Source: Chloroflexi bacterium OLB13 (GTDB taxonomy: Bacteria > Chloroflexota > Anaerolineae > Aggregatilineales > Phototrophicaceae). Taken from it: a DNA stretch of 54,857 nucleotides. Under the pieces are notes generated by a model that saw nothing but the letters and a program-made list of their open reading frames with translations, was not told the origin of the DNA and made no database searches. The stretch's first letter is position 1. Each line of letters begins with the position of its first letter. The DNA is taken from NCBI GenBank assembly GCA_001567485.1, contig JZRA01000051.1:1-54857 (forward strand). Direction: 5' to 3'. A program made the position numbers and the translations under genes. Shown here piece after piece: positions 33,011-39,646 of this stretch.

Positions 33011-33946
33011 TCAGTCGGCAGCAAGGCTTTCATCATACGTGGCTGTCAGGCCGAACCGTTCGAGCCGCCGGCGGTACTGCGCCAGCACGCGGCCCCCGTG
33101 ATCGTTGAAATGGCCCTTGACCTGCGAGTCGTCGAGGATAGCAGTGCTCTCAGCGGACTTGGCGGCGGCGGCAAAGCGGGCCATCTTACGGCGGCGCTCC
33201 CATCCCTCTAGCCAGTCACCGAGCCGTCCGCCGAGCACCCATTCGACCACGTGCTTGATCCATCGCTCGGCACGGTTAAGCCGCGCCATCTCACCCGCGT
33301 GCAGCGGATAGCGGGCGTTCGGCATGTGTTCGAACGTCCAGCCGTTGGCGTCGCGCAGACGGTCGTAAACCTCGCGCCCGAACAGCGGCGTCATCTGCGC
33401 CACTTCATGCGCGATGTATAAGGTGCGGCGGGTCTGCGCAAGGCGATCCTCTGCCAGCACGTAATTCGGACAGATTTCGTGACCGCGCAGGCGCACCCAT
33501 CGCACCACGACGATGCTCAACAGGCGCGCAAGCCATACCCGTCCGGGCTTGGTGACGATCAAGTAGTCGAAGTCGTCGTGCAGGCTGGAGGGGTTACGCA
33601 TCGTCAGCGCGCCGGTCAGGCCGACCATGCGCACGAACGGCAGGCGAGCGAGCGTCCGGCCAAACCGTTCGGCATGCGGCCATAAGGCCTGCGCGGTGCG
33701 CTCGCGTTCGACGCGCAGGCGTTCGAGGGCCGTCCGGTCAGCCAGCATGATCCACCCGCCGCAGTACGCCAACGACCCGATCAGCGTCGGAGACGTCGAC
33801 AGCGCGTACTCGACCGCCGCCAAATCCACCGTCGTGTGATGCATCAGAAAATGATGGAGTTCACGCACTGACAGCGCGTAGTCGAAGATGTCGGCATACA
33901 GCACAGTCCGCAGAATCGCCGCCTCAAGCGTATGAGTCTCGCGCAC
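33011..33946 (-). CDS. Nucleotidyltransferase-like protein
   Basis: A 311-aa protein beginning with GTG (33946). It has an N-terminal winged-helix-like segment (AAILRTVLYADIFDYALSVRELHHFL), then a nucleotidyltransferase-type signature: VGLTGALTMRNPSSLHDDFDYLIV, with the DxD pair in DDFD and GA in place of GS. The following GRVWLARLL matches uncharacterised nucleotidyltransferase-domain proteins. The C-terminus is helical and basic (WERRRKMARFAAA). The role is unknown. A TATAAT at 33975-33980 on the minus strand lies 29 bases before the start. Confidence 0.68.
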   Translation of the reverse strand: MRETHTLEAAILRTVLYADIFDYALSVRELHHFLMHHTTVDLAAVEYALSTSPTLIGSLAYCGGWIMLADRTALERLRVERERTAQALWPHAERFGRTLARLPFVRMVGLTGALTMRNPSSLHDDFDYLIVTKPGRVWLARLLSIVVVRWVRLRGHEICPNYVLAEDRLAQTRRTLYIAHEVAQMTPLFGREVYDRLRDANGWTFEHMPNARYPLHAGEMARLNRAERWIKHVVEWVLGGRLGDWLEGWERRRKMARFAAAAKSAESTAILDDSQVKGHFNDHGGRVLAQYRRRLERFGLTATYDESLAAD

Positions 33947-33974
33947 AACGTCAACCTGTCCTCACTCTCGCGGT

Positions 33975-33980
33975 ATTATA
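33975..33980 (-). promoter_or_regulatory. -10 TATAAT in divergent promoter region
   Basis: The string CGGTATTATAAACG contains TATAAT on the minus strand, 29 bases before the GTG at 33946. On the plus strand TATTAT/ATTATA lies about 44 bases before the ATG at 34024, so the element could serve both genes. No strong -35 is seen. Confidence 0.45.
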
Positions 33981-34023
33981 AACGCATTCTCAAAATCAGA
34001 GCGCACGTCACAAGGGGGCAGCG

Positions 34024-34746
34024 ATGGGTCGTTGGGTCATCATCGGGTTTATGTCGCTCGTATGGGTGTGGATGACATCGGCGCAGGGGCCGGAAAGCGT
34101 CTTGATCGAGCGTGAGAGCGCCGATGGCGTGGTGCTTGTGGGCGATCTGTACCTGCCGGATGAGATCGAAGAATCGGGCGCGCCGACCGTTCTGCTGATG
34201 CACATGTATCGGGGGCGGCGCGGCGACTGGGGGCCGTTGATCGGGCCGCTGATCAACGCGGGCTATGCCGTGCTGAACGTCGATCTGCGCGGCCACGGCG
34301 ACTCTGGCGGTCAGCGCGACTGGGTACTTGCTACGCAGGATGTCGCGGACTGGTTCGCATGGCTCAAGGAACAGCCGTCAATCGACGCGACGCGGCTGGG
34401 CGTGGTCGGGGCCAGCATCGGCTCGAACCTCGCGCTGATCGGGTGCGCCGCCGAACCGGCATGTCTGACCGCTGTCGCGCTTTCGCCGGGGCTGGATTAC
34501 GCCGGGCTGATGCCGGAAGAGTCGCTGGCGCAGGACATGACGGAGCAATCCGCCCTGCTTGTCACCAGCCGCGGCGATCGAGAGAGTACAGCCGCCGTCC
34601 GTCAAATGGTGACGACCGCCGATACCGAATTGGGCGTGCGCATCTTGCAAGGGGACGCGCACGGCACGCTGATGTTCACGCGGCGCGAGTTCACCGTCGT
34701 GCCGTTGATCCTCTACTGGCTCGATGCCGAAATGGCGGCGAGGTGA
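34024..34746 (+). CDS. Exported alpha/beta-hydrolase
   Basis: A 240-aa serine hydrolase with an N-terminal hydrophobic signal (WVIIGFMSLVWVWMTSAQG, residues 3-21). The oxyanion/HG region is MHMYRGRRGDW. The nucleophile elbow is VGASIGSN (Ser about 126), and the terminal His lies in GDAHGTLMF. DLRGHGDSGG near residue 82 is typical of the fold. The substrate is unknown; peptidase S9/S15-like or esterase activity is possible. AGGGGG about six bases before the ATG is the ribosome binding site. Divergent from the nucleotidyltransferase-like gene. Confidence 0.82.
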   Translation: MGRWVIIGFMSLVWVWMTSAQGPESVLIERESADGVVLVGDLYLPDEIEESGAPTVLLMHMYRGRRGDWGPLIGPLINAGYAVLNVDLRGHGDSGGQRDWVLATQDVADWFAWLKEQPSIDATRLGVVGASIGSNLALIGCAAEPACLTAVALSPGLDYAGLMPEESLAQDMTEQSALLVTSRGDRESTAAVRQMVTTADTELGVRILQGDAHGTLMFTRREFTVVPLILYWLDAEMAAR

Positions 34747-35155
34747 GGTCTGCGGAGCGCGTGTGACATGAGTCACAATAGCGTGCTAGATGAGTCCCTT
34801 AGAATCGAATCGATGTGATGAGCATCGGTCAATGAAAGGGATGGTACTCAGGAACACAAGATCAAACCCAAACGAATTTCGCTTGCTGCTCTGCCAAATC
34901 GCTACTCATCCAGCACGTTTAACGGCGTCGCTATCGTAATCCTTCGTTACGGGAGCGTGGCTGCATCTTTAACGGACAAACCACGGTTAATCTGCCGTGG
35001 AAAGCCGTTCTACTTCCCCAATTCAAGAAAACGTGCCGCGCGTCATCGACCGCGCGTAAATCGAAACTGCCACCACTGACAACTTTGTAAGGCGAACGTC
35101 GTTCGATTGCTTCGGCTGATGATTGCGAAGTAGTGTCTAACGGGAGAGTCGCGCG
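34747..35155. other. 409-base intergenic region before the methyltransferase operon
   Basis: No gene is supportable. It contains the Crp-like palindrome at 34762-34777 and a CCACGG...CCGTGG hairpin at about 34981-35000. Codon usage in every frame is unlike the neighbours. Confidence 0.5.
34762..34777. promoter_or_regulatory. Crp/Fnr-type operator TGTGA-N6-TCACA
   Basis: TGTGACATGAGTCACA is a perfect match to the half-site consensus of Crp-family regulators with the right 6-base spacing. It lies 15 bases after the hydrolase stop and about 380 bases before the methyltransferase gene. The regulator is not in the window. Confidence 0.5.
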
Positions 35156-35950
35156 ATGAGTGAGTGGGTGTTGTGGGAGATATCCGGTGGCATGGCGGAG
35201 GTCTACGAACGTGTCTTCGTGCCCGCTGCAATGAACATCTGGGCACACAAGGCGGTTGATCTACTGGCGCCCCGTCAGGGTTACAGAATACTAGATGCCG
35301 CCTGTGGAACGGGTGCTGTCGCGCTGGCGTTTGCCCGTCGTCTAGGGAAAGACTGCCAGATCGTCGGCTACGACCTCAACCCCGACATGCTTGCGGTTGC
35401 ACGAACGAAAGGCGTCGATACGGATATCGATTGGCAGATCGGGGATATCTCTCGCCTGCCGTTTCAAGATCACACCTTTGACATCGTGACCTGTCACTTC
35501 GGCCTGATGTTCTTTCCAGATCGTGCTGGCGCGCTCAAAGAAATGGTTCGCGTGCTTGCGCCGGGTGGGCAGGTCTTCGCTCTCGTCTGGGGCGCGATTG
35601 AACGAAATCCGGGATTTCACGCCGTCGCGGAAGGGTTTGGCCGTTACATCGACGCAGAAGCCCGTGAAAGTATCCGAGGGTCGTTCGTACTCGGCGATCC
35701 CGAGCAGATGCGCGCGCTGACCGCCGCTGCCGGTTTCAGCGATGCGCACGTCCATACAATCCAAGTACAGGCACAGTTTCCATCTGTTGAAAGCATCGTT
35801 CAGGGTTATGGCGCCCTGCTTCAGGCAGTCATTGACCGCGCGACGTATTCGCGCTTGATGGAGGCTGTGATTGGCGATTTGAAACCGTATAGCGAGGGTG
35901 GGGCGCTGTGCTTCCCGATGGAAGCGATTGCGCTGTCGATCACCAAGTAA
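35156..35950 (+). CDS. Class I SAM-dependent methyltransferase (UbiE-like)
   Basis: A 264-aa methyltransferase. Motif I is ILDAACGTGAVALAFA (about residues 44-59), the acidic ribose-binding residue lies in VGYDLNPDML, and later motifs are DISRLPFQDHTFDIVTCHF and VRVLAPGGQVFALVW. This order is typical of UbiE/COQ5-like methyltransferases acting on small molecules or lipids. A hairpin follows at 35954-35979, then two rhodanese genes on the same strand. The sulfur-transfer neighbours hint at a thiol or chalcogen substrate; that is inference. Confidence 0.86.
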   Translation: MSEWVLWEISGGMAEVYERVFVPAAMNIWAHKAVDLLAPRQGYRILDAACGTGAVALAFARRLGKDCQIVGYDLNPDMLAVARTKGVDTDIDWQIGDISRLPFQDHTFDIVTCHFGLMFFPDRAGALKEMVRVLAPGGQVFALVWGAIERNPGFHAVAEGFGRYIDAEARESIRGSFVLGDPEQMRALTAAAGFSDAHVHTIQVQAQFPSVESIVQGYGALLQAVIDRATYSRLMEAVIGDLKPYSEGGALCFPMEAIALSITK

Positions 35951-35953
35951 TCC

Positions 35954-35979
35954 GCAGCGTTGAGCGATAAGAACGCTGC
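35954..35979 (+). other. Hairpin between methyltransferase and rhodanese
   Basis: GCAGCGTT (35954-35961) and AACGCTGC (35972-35979) form a perfect 8-bp stem with a 10-base loop. No T-run follows, so it may be an mRNA-processing or attenuating stem rather than a full terminator. Confidence 0.45.
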
Positions 35980-36030
35980 CCCTGCTCCGATCAAACGTTC
36001 TCGAACACCACCAGCCTGAGGAGAATTGAA

Positions 36031-36435
36031 ATGGCAACGTCATTCGGTCTTATGGTGGCTGAAGCACTGGCCAAGGTGCCAGCCATAAGCCCCGCAGAGG
36101 TGCATCAGCGCCTCGCACAGCAGCCCAACCTGCTCGTCATCGACGTGCGCGATGCGGCGGACATCGACGCGACCGGCACTATACCGGGCGCCGTGAATAT
36201 CTCGCTTGGGAGTTTGACCTATAAGGCGGATAACGAAGTGCCTGAGGACTGGCGCGACCCGGCATTGAAAGACCGATCCCGGCCGATCATCACCACCTGT
36301 ATTCTCGGCCCAATGGGCGCGCTCGGCGGCAAACTGCTCCATGATATGGGCTTCACCGATGTCTCGATTCTGGGTGGTGGAGTTCAAGCGTGGAAGGACG
36401 CCGGCTTTCAGACTGCTCCGGCGGCTAAACGGTAG
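36031..36435 (+). CDS. Single-domain rhodanese-like sulfurtransferase
   Basis: A 134-aa rhodanese domain. [27 protein letters not shown] is the standard start, [14 protein letters not shown] the second motif, and the active-site loop is [13 protein letters not shown] with the single catalytic Cys in the right place. The loop lacks the usual arginine of CRxG. GAGGAGA at 36018-36024, six bases before the ATG, is a strong ribosome binding site. It would carry sulfane sulfur as a persulfide and works next to the two-domain enzyme 16 bases downstream. Confidence 0.86.
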   Translation: MATSFGLMVAEALAKVPAISPAEVHQRLAQQPNLLVIDVRDAADIDATGTIPGAVNISLGSLTYKADNEVPEDWRDPALKDRSRPIITTCILGPMGALGGKLLHDMGFTDVSILGGGVQAWKDAGFQTAPAAKR

Positions 36436-36451
36436 GAGGCGATGAACGATC

Positions 36452-37315
36452 ATGTACGCCTATCCAGAGATGCTCGTCAGCACGCAGTGGGCGGCCGACC
36501 ACCTGAACCATCCGGATGTGCGGTTTGTCGAGGTCGGATTCAATGCGCAAGCGTATGACTCCGGACACATTCCGGGCGCGATATTCTGGGCGTGGGGCGG
36601 TCATGTTCTGCGAGCCGGCAGCCGTGATATCCTCGGCAAAGCGGAACTGGAATCGCAGTTGTCACGCGCCGGGATCGCCAACGACACAACAGTCGTTTTC
36701 TACGACGGCACCAGCAACCTGCTCGCGGCGATGGCGTTGTGGCTGCTCAGGATCTACGGCCACCAACACGTCTGCCTGCTCGATGGCAGCCGGGAGAAAT
36801 GGACGAATGAGAACCGCCCGCTTTCCACAGACGTGCCCGTAATCCAGCCTACGACGTATCACGCTGCAGAACCTGACTCTGCCCTTCGGGCACATCGTGA
36901 CTATGTACGGGACCATATCGGAAGCGCCGATCACGTGCTGATTGACACGCGGCCGGTGGCGATGTATGCCGGCGACGACGCGATGGGCGGAACCGTTGGC
37001 GGCCATATCCCCGGCGCGATAAACATACCGGCAGTGATGGAAACGGAAAACGGACAGTTCCGCCGTTGGGCTACGCCCACAACACATGCGGATGGGACGT
37101 TCAAGTCCGCTGATGATCTGCGCGCGCTGTTCAGCGATTTTGGGGTCTCACCGGACAAATCCGTCGTCACGTACTGCGTGCGCGGCGGGCTTTCGACACA
37201 CATGTGGTTCGTGTTGAAGTACCTGTTGGGCTATCCCGATGTCCGGGAATACGACGGCTCGTGGGCAGAATGGGGCAATCTCAGCGATGTCCGGATAGCG
37301 CGTGTGGCGAAATAG
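36452..37315 (+). CDS. Two-domain thiosulfate/mercaptopyruvate sulfurtransferase
   Basis: A 287-aa tandem-rhodanese enzyme moving sulfur from thiosulfate or mercaptopyruvate to an acceptor. The inactive N-terminal domain includes LVSTQWAADHL and DSGHIPGAIFWAW. The catalytic C-terminal domain has VLIDTRPVAMYAG, VGGHIPGAINIP and the active-site loop TYCVRGGLST (Cys near 243). Its CRGG-like loop is closer to the thiosulfate than the mercaptopyruvate (CGSG) type. AGGAGG at 36434-36439 is its ribosome binding site. Likely co-transcribed with the rhodanese and methyltransferase. Confidence 0.9.
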   Translation: MYAYPEMLVSTQWAADHLNHPDVRFVEVGFNAQAYDSGHIPGAIFWAWGGHVLRAGSRDILGKAELESQLSRAGIANDTTVVFYDGTSNLLAAMALWLLRIYGHQHVCLLDGSREKWTNENRPLSTDVPVIQPTTYHAAEPDSALRAHRDYVRDHIGSADHVLIDTRPVAMYAGDDAMGGTVGGHIPGAINIPAVMETENGQFRRWATPTTHADGTFKSADDLRALFSDFGVSPDKSVVTYCVRGGLSTHMWFVLKYLLGYPDVREYDGSWAEWGNLSDVRIARVAK

Positions 37316-37318
37316 ACT

Positions 37319-37352
37319 GTCCCTCACCCCCAGTTCCTCTCTCAAGGGACGA
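37319..37352. repeat. CTCTC-hairpin repeat
   Basis: CCCTCACCCCCAGTTCCTCTC...GGACGAGGGGAAGAAGGACGTG resembles the stem part of the element at 113-151 (shared AGAAGGACGTG end). It sits directly after the sulfurtransferase stop and may also end transcription. Confidence 0.5.
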
Positions 37353-37434
37353 GGGGAAGAAGGACGTGAGTGGGAGTGGTGGGGCGTGGCGGGTGAGCCG
37401 GCGGGGTGCCTCTTGGAACCTTTCTTTGTGTCCT

Positions 37435-37562
37435 TCGTGTCCTCTGTGGTTCAATCGGTTTGCCCCTCACTCAGCACTCGTCACTGGGAGAATCCCTCAC
37501 GCCCGCCCCCTCTCTCCCGACCTGCGGTACTCCCGTTGGTCGTCGGGGAGAGAGGAGAACGA
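37435..37562. repeat. Dispersed intergenic repeat A, copy 2
   Basis: Bases 37435-37500 match 47-112 in the same orientation, followed by a CCCTCTCTCC...GGAGAGAGG stem (37515-37558) with a longer loop than copy 1. Fills most of the gap between the sulfurtransferase gene and the convergent kinase-fold gene. Confidence 0.7.
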
Positions 37563-37612
37563 TGGGCGTGGTGATGGTGGAGCGTGATGGGCGAGCCGAC
37601 GGGCCGTTCCGC

Positions 37613-38632
37613 TCACATCAGCAGCGCGTCGGCGTCGGGCAAGTTGATCCCGGTGACCGCTGCGATCAGGGCGGTCGCTGCCGCAGCCGGCTCGCGCATC
37701 GACAGCATAAACGGCGAATGACCGGCCTTGTCGGAATTGAGCCGCTGACGCGCCTCGTGCGAGACGCTCATCAACCAGCGCACAGCCGCCACCACCTCGA
37801 AGTACGCGAGTTCGGCCACCGGCCCACCCGTAACGCGTTCGTATTCGGCCAGCACGTCGTCGCGTAGATCGCCCAGCCCCTCACGTTCGAGGCTCTGAAG
37901 CGTCGACGCCACATCGAAGCGCGCGTCGCTGATCTGCCACGCCCAGTCGATCACATACGGCACGCCCGCCGGAGTCATCAGCACGTTCCACGGGTGGTAG
38001 TTGCGATGCGTCACGACCGGCTGCGTGCATGGGACACGATCACGGTTGGCGTACAGCCAGTCGATCACGGGCAAAAACTCAGCCTGTCGGCGCTTGTCGG
38101 CGAGGCCGCGCATGACGTGAATCTCGCGGTTGATCAGCGCCAGCGGAGTCATCGCACTCAGCGTCTTGACCAGCACCTGCGGGCCGCGTTCGTGCAGATC
38201 GACCAGCAGGCCGACGAACTGCGCGATGAGCGCGTGCCGCTGCGCCGGGTCGGCCGCCTTGAGCAGATCGGCCAGCGCCGTGCCTTCGACGTATTCCATG
38301 ATGACGAACGGCCGTCCCAGCGGCTGCGGGTCGATCTCGACCAGCATCACGCCCGGCGTCGGATATCGCGCCGCGCGCAGATTGAACAGCGCGTGCCGTT
38401 CCTTCATCGCGCGGTCGATGCCCTCGGCGTCGTTGGCGTAGGTCTTGAGGACGAGCCGCTGTACGCTGCGCTGGCCCGCTTCGACGTAGCTCAGCCTGAA
38501 CGCATAGACGCCCGTCATCCAGCGCCCGCCGACCTTGCGAAAGTCCTCGACCTTCACGTCGGTATAGACGCCGGGCTGGGCGGCAAGATAGTCGGTGAGT
38601 TGGTGTTGTAGATTGTTCAGTAGAATGTTCAT
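37613..38632 (-). CDS. APH-family kinase-fold protein with catalytic Asp replaced by Asn
   Basis: A 339-aa aminoglycoside-phosphotransferase-fold protein. The nucleotide Lys is in LVLKTY (Lys63), and the hinge is PFVIMEYVEG (109-117). The catalytic loop reads THRNYHPWNVL (208-218). The family has HxD here, so Asn211 replaces the catalytic base; Asn216 and the Mg-binding Asp229 (VIDW) are intact. The codon is AAC, one transition away from GAC. It may be a pseudokinase, a low-activity enzyme or a damaged gene. The open frame is otherwise perfect. No partner genes nearby. Confidence 0.8.
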   Translation of the reverse strand: MNILLNNLQHQLTDYLAAQPGVYTDVKVEDFRKVGGRWMTGVYAFRLSYVEAGQRSVQRLVLKTYANDAEGIDRAMKERHALFNLRAARYPTPGVMLVEIDPQPLGRPFVIMEYVEGTALADLLKAADPAQRHALIAQFVGLLVDLHERGPQVLVKTLSAMTPLALINREIHVMRGLADKRRQAEFLPVIDWLYANRDRVPCTQPVVTHRNYHPWNVLMTPAGVPYVIDWAWQISDARFDVASTLQSLEREGLGDLRDDVLAEYERVTGGPVAELAYFEVVAAVRWLMSVSHEARQRLNSDKAGHSPFMLSMREPAAAATALIAAVTGINLPDADALLM

Positions 38633-38783
38633 CGCTCACTGCGCATTCGTATGATCCGCCCCGCATTCTAGCAGGTCGTGTCCAGCAGCACTGTGTACGG
38701 TGTCTCTGGCGGGGGCGAATTGAGTCGTTCGATCTATCTCTGATCGGCATGGGCCGCGTTGTCTTACCCCTGACGGCCACGGT

Positions 38784-38978
38784 GTGTTCGCGCTTGTCAT
38801 GTTCGGCGCGCTGAAGGCGTTCGGCCACCTGCGCGCCAACACGAAGGCCGACACAATCGGGATCGACCTCTACGAACACGGCACGGCCGTCTGGCCGGAT
38901 TTGCTGCCTGTCCCCGCCGACGAGGCCCCGGCGGCCGCGAGCGCCAGCCCGGCGATCGCCCCGGCCGTCGGCGACTAG
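38784..38978 (+). pseudogene. amt: Fossil of ammonium transporter 3' end
   Basis: In this frame the peptide reads FALVMFGALKAFGHLRAN, then GIDLYEHGTAVWPD, ending in an Ala/Pro-rich tail. The last helix plus the LR...GIDxxEHG cytoplasmic tail is the signature C-terminus of Amt/MEP ammonium transporters. Upstream of about 38770 no Amt sequence continues in any frame, so only about 65 residues of about 430 remain. A terminator hairpin at 39004-39027 still follows. A truncated remnant, most likely from deletion of the rest of the gene. Confidence 0.6.
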
Positions 38979-39003
38979 CGTTACGCTCACTCAGCACAGC
39001 AGG

Positions 39004-39030
39004 GAAGCCCGCCAGCGTGTGGGCTTCTTT
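39004..39030 (+). terminator. Rho-independent terminator after the amt fossil
   Basis: GAAGCCC (39004-39010), 10-base loop, GGGCTTC (39021-39027), followed by TTTGTGTTT. A 7-bp stem and T-rich tail on the plus strand. Confidence 0.7.
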
Positions 39031-39084
39031 GTGTTTCCTTCGTCCCACCGCCGGTCATGGTAGAGTGAGACCAAAGGGCGGAGA

Positions 39085-39300
39085 TCGTTACGATAACGGA
39101 GGCAATCATCACCCAAGACTCAGACGCGTTCGGCGGTACGCCTGTATTCTGAGATGCGTGGGTTCCGGTCAAAACGCTGTTCGATTATCTTGCCGCCGGC
39201 GACTCAATCGACGCGTTCACCCGACGATTTCCCGACAGTTACGCGTGGTCAAGTGATCGAGTTTCTTCAGCGTGTCGAGTTTGCGGCCGTACATGAAAGT
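39085..39300 (+). pseudogene. Decayed DUF433 antitoxin gene
   Basis: Translation in one frame gives DAFGGTPVF, then a TGA stop (39150-39152) where an Arg codon is expected, then VPVKTLFDYLAAGDSIDAF. The sequence then shifts frame and continues FPTVTRGQVIEFLQRVEFA. These blocks, in order, are the DUF433 consensus. One stop, one frame change and no usable start codon make this a pseudogene. It directly precedes and overlaps the toxin remnant at 39293. Confidence 0.72.
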
Positions 39301-39430
39301 ACTCCTCGACGAACCTCTACCATCCAAACTCAAGACTGCACTACCCTTGATGACGGGTGTCGAACGGATCCTCACCTCCATCCAACCGGGGCAAGTCGTG
39401 GTTGTCACCACCGACACCCATACGGACTGA
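39293..39430 (+). pseudogene. Internally deleted DUF5615 toxin remnant
   Basis: An intact 45-aa open frame: MKVLLDEPLPSKLKTALP joins directly to VERILTSIQPGQVVVV. The first part is a DUF5615 N-terminus (with the LDE acidic pair), the second a DUF5615 C-terminus. The central half with the other acidic residues is missing. A shortened, surely inactive toxin, placed 3' of the antitoxin remnant as in an intact pair. Confidence 0.7.
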
Positions 39431-39646
39431 CTGAAGCCGCTCCCCCGATCATCCGCATTCAAAAACTTGTGATATACTGTGAAAATCTTTGACGCGACGC
39501 CTCAAATCGAGGCTGTATCCCATCGGCCATTCACGTTGTACGGGATATCCGACGACGTTTGACGAAGTGACTTCTATCGCACATTCAACACTGGAGTAGA
39601 AAGGACATTCTGCCCGCCGCTTCAATGCGCCGGGCCGTTCCGGGTT
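39431..39646. promoter_or_regulatory. Upstream region of RNase J
   Basis: TATACT at 39473-39478 is a -10-like hexamer about 170 bases before the RNase J ATG. The -35 is not obvious. The long leader (about 160 bases) may be regulatory, as RNase genes are often autoregulated. No named riboswitch is recognisable. Confidence 0.35.

Noticed and set aside
34917..35140. Integron-type attC site, from GTTTAAC and GTCTAAC strings near the methyltransferase
   Set aside because: Matching half-sites with correct pairing (GTTRRRY arm at the right spacing) were not found, and there is no integrase.
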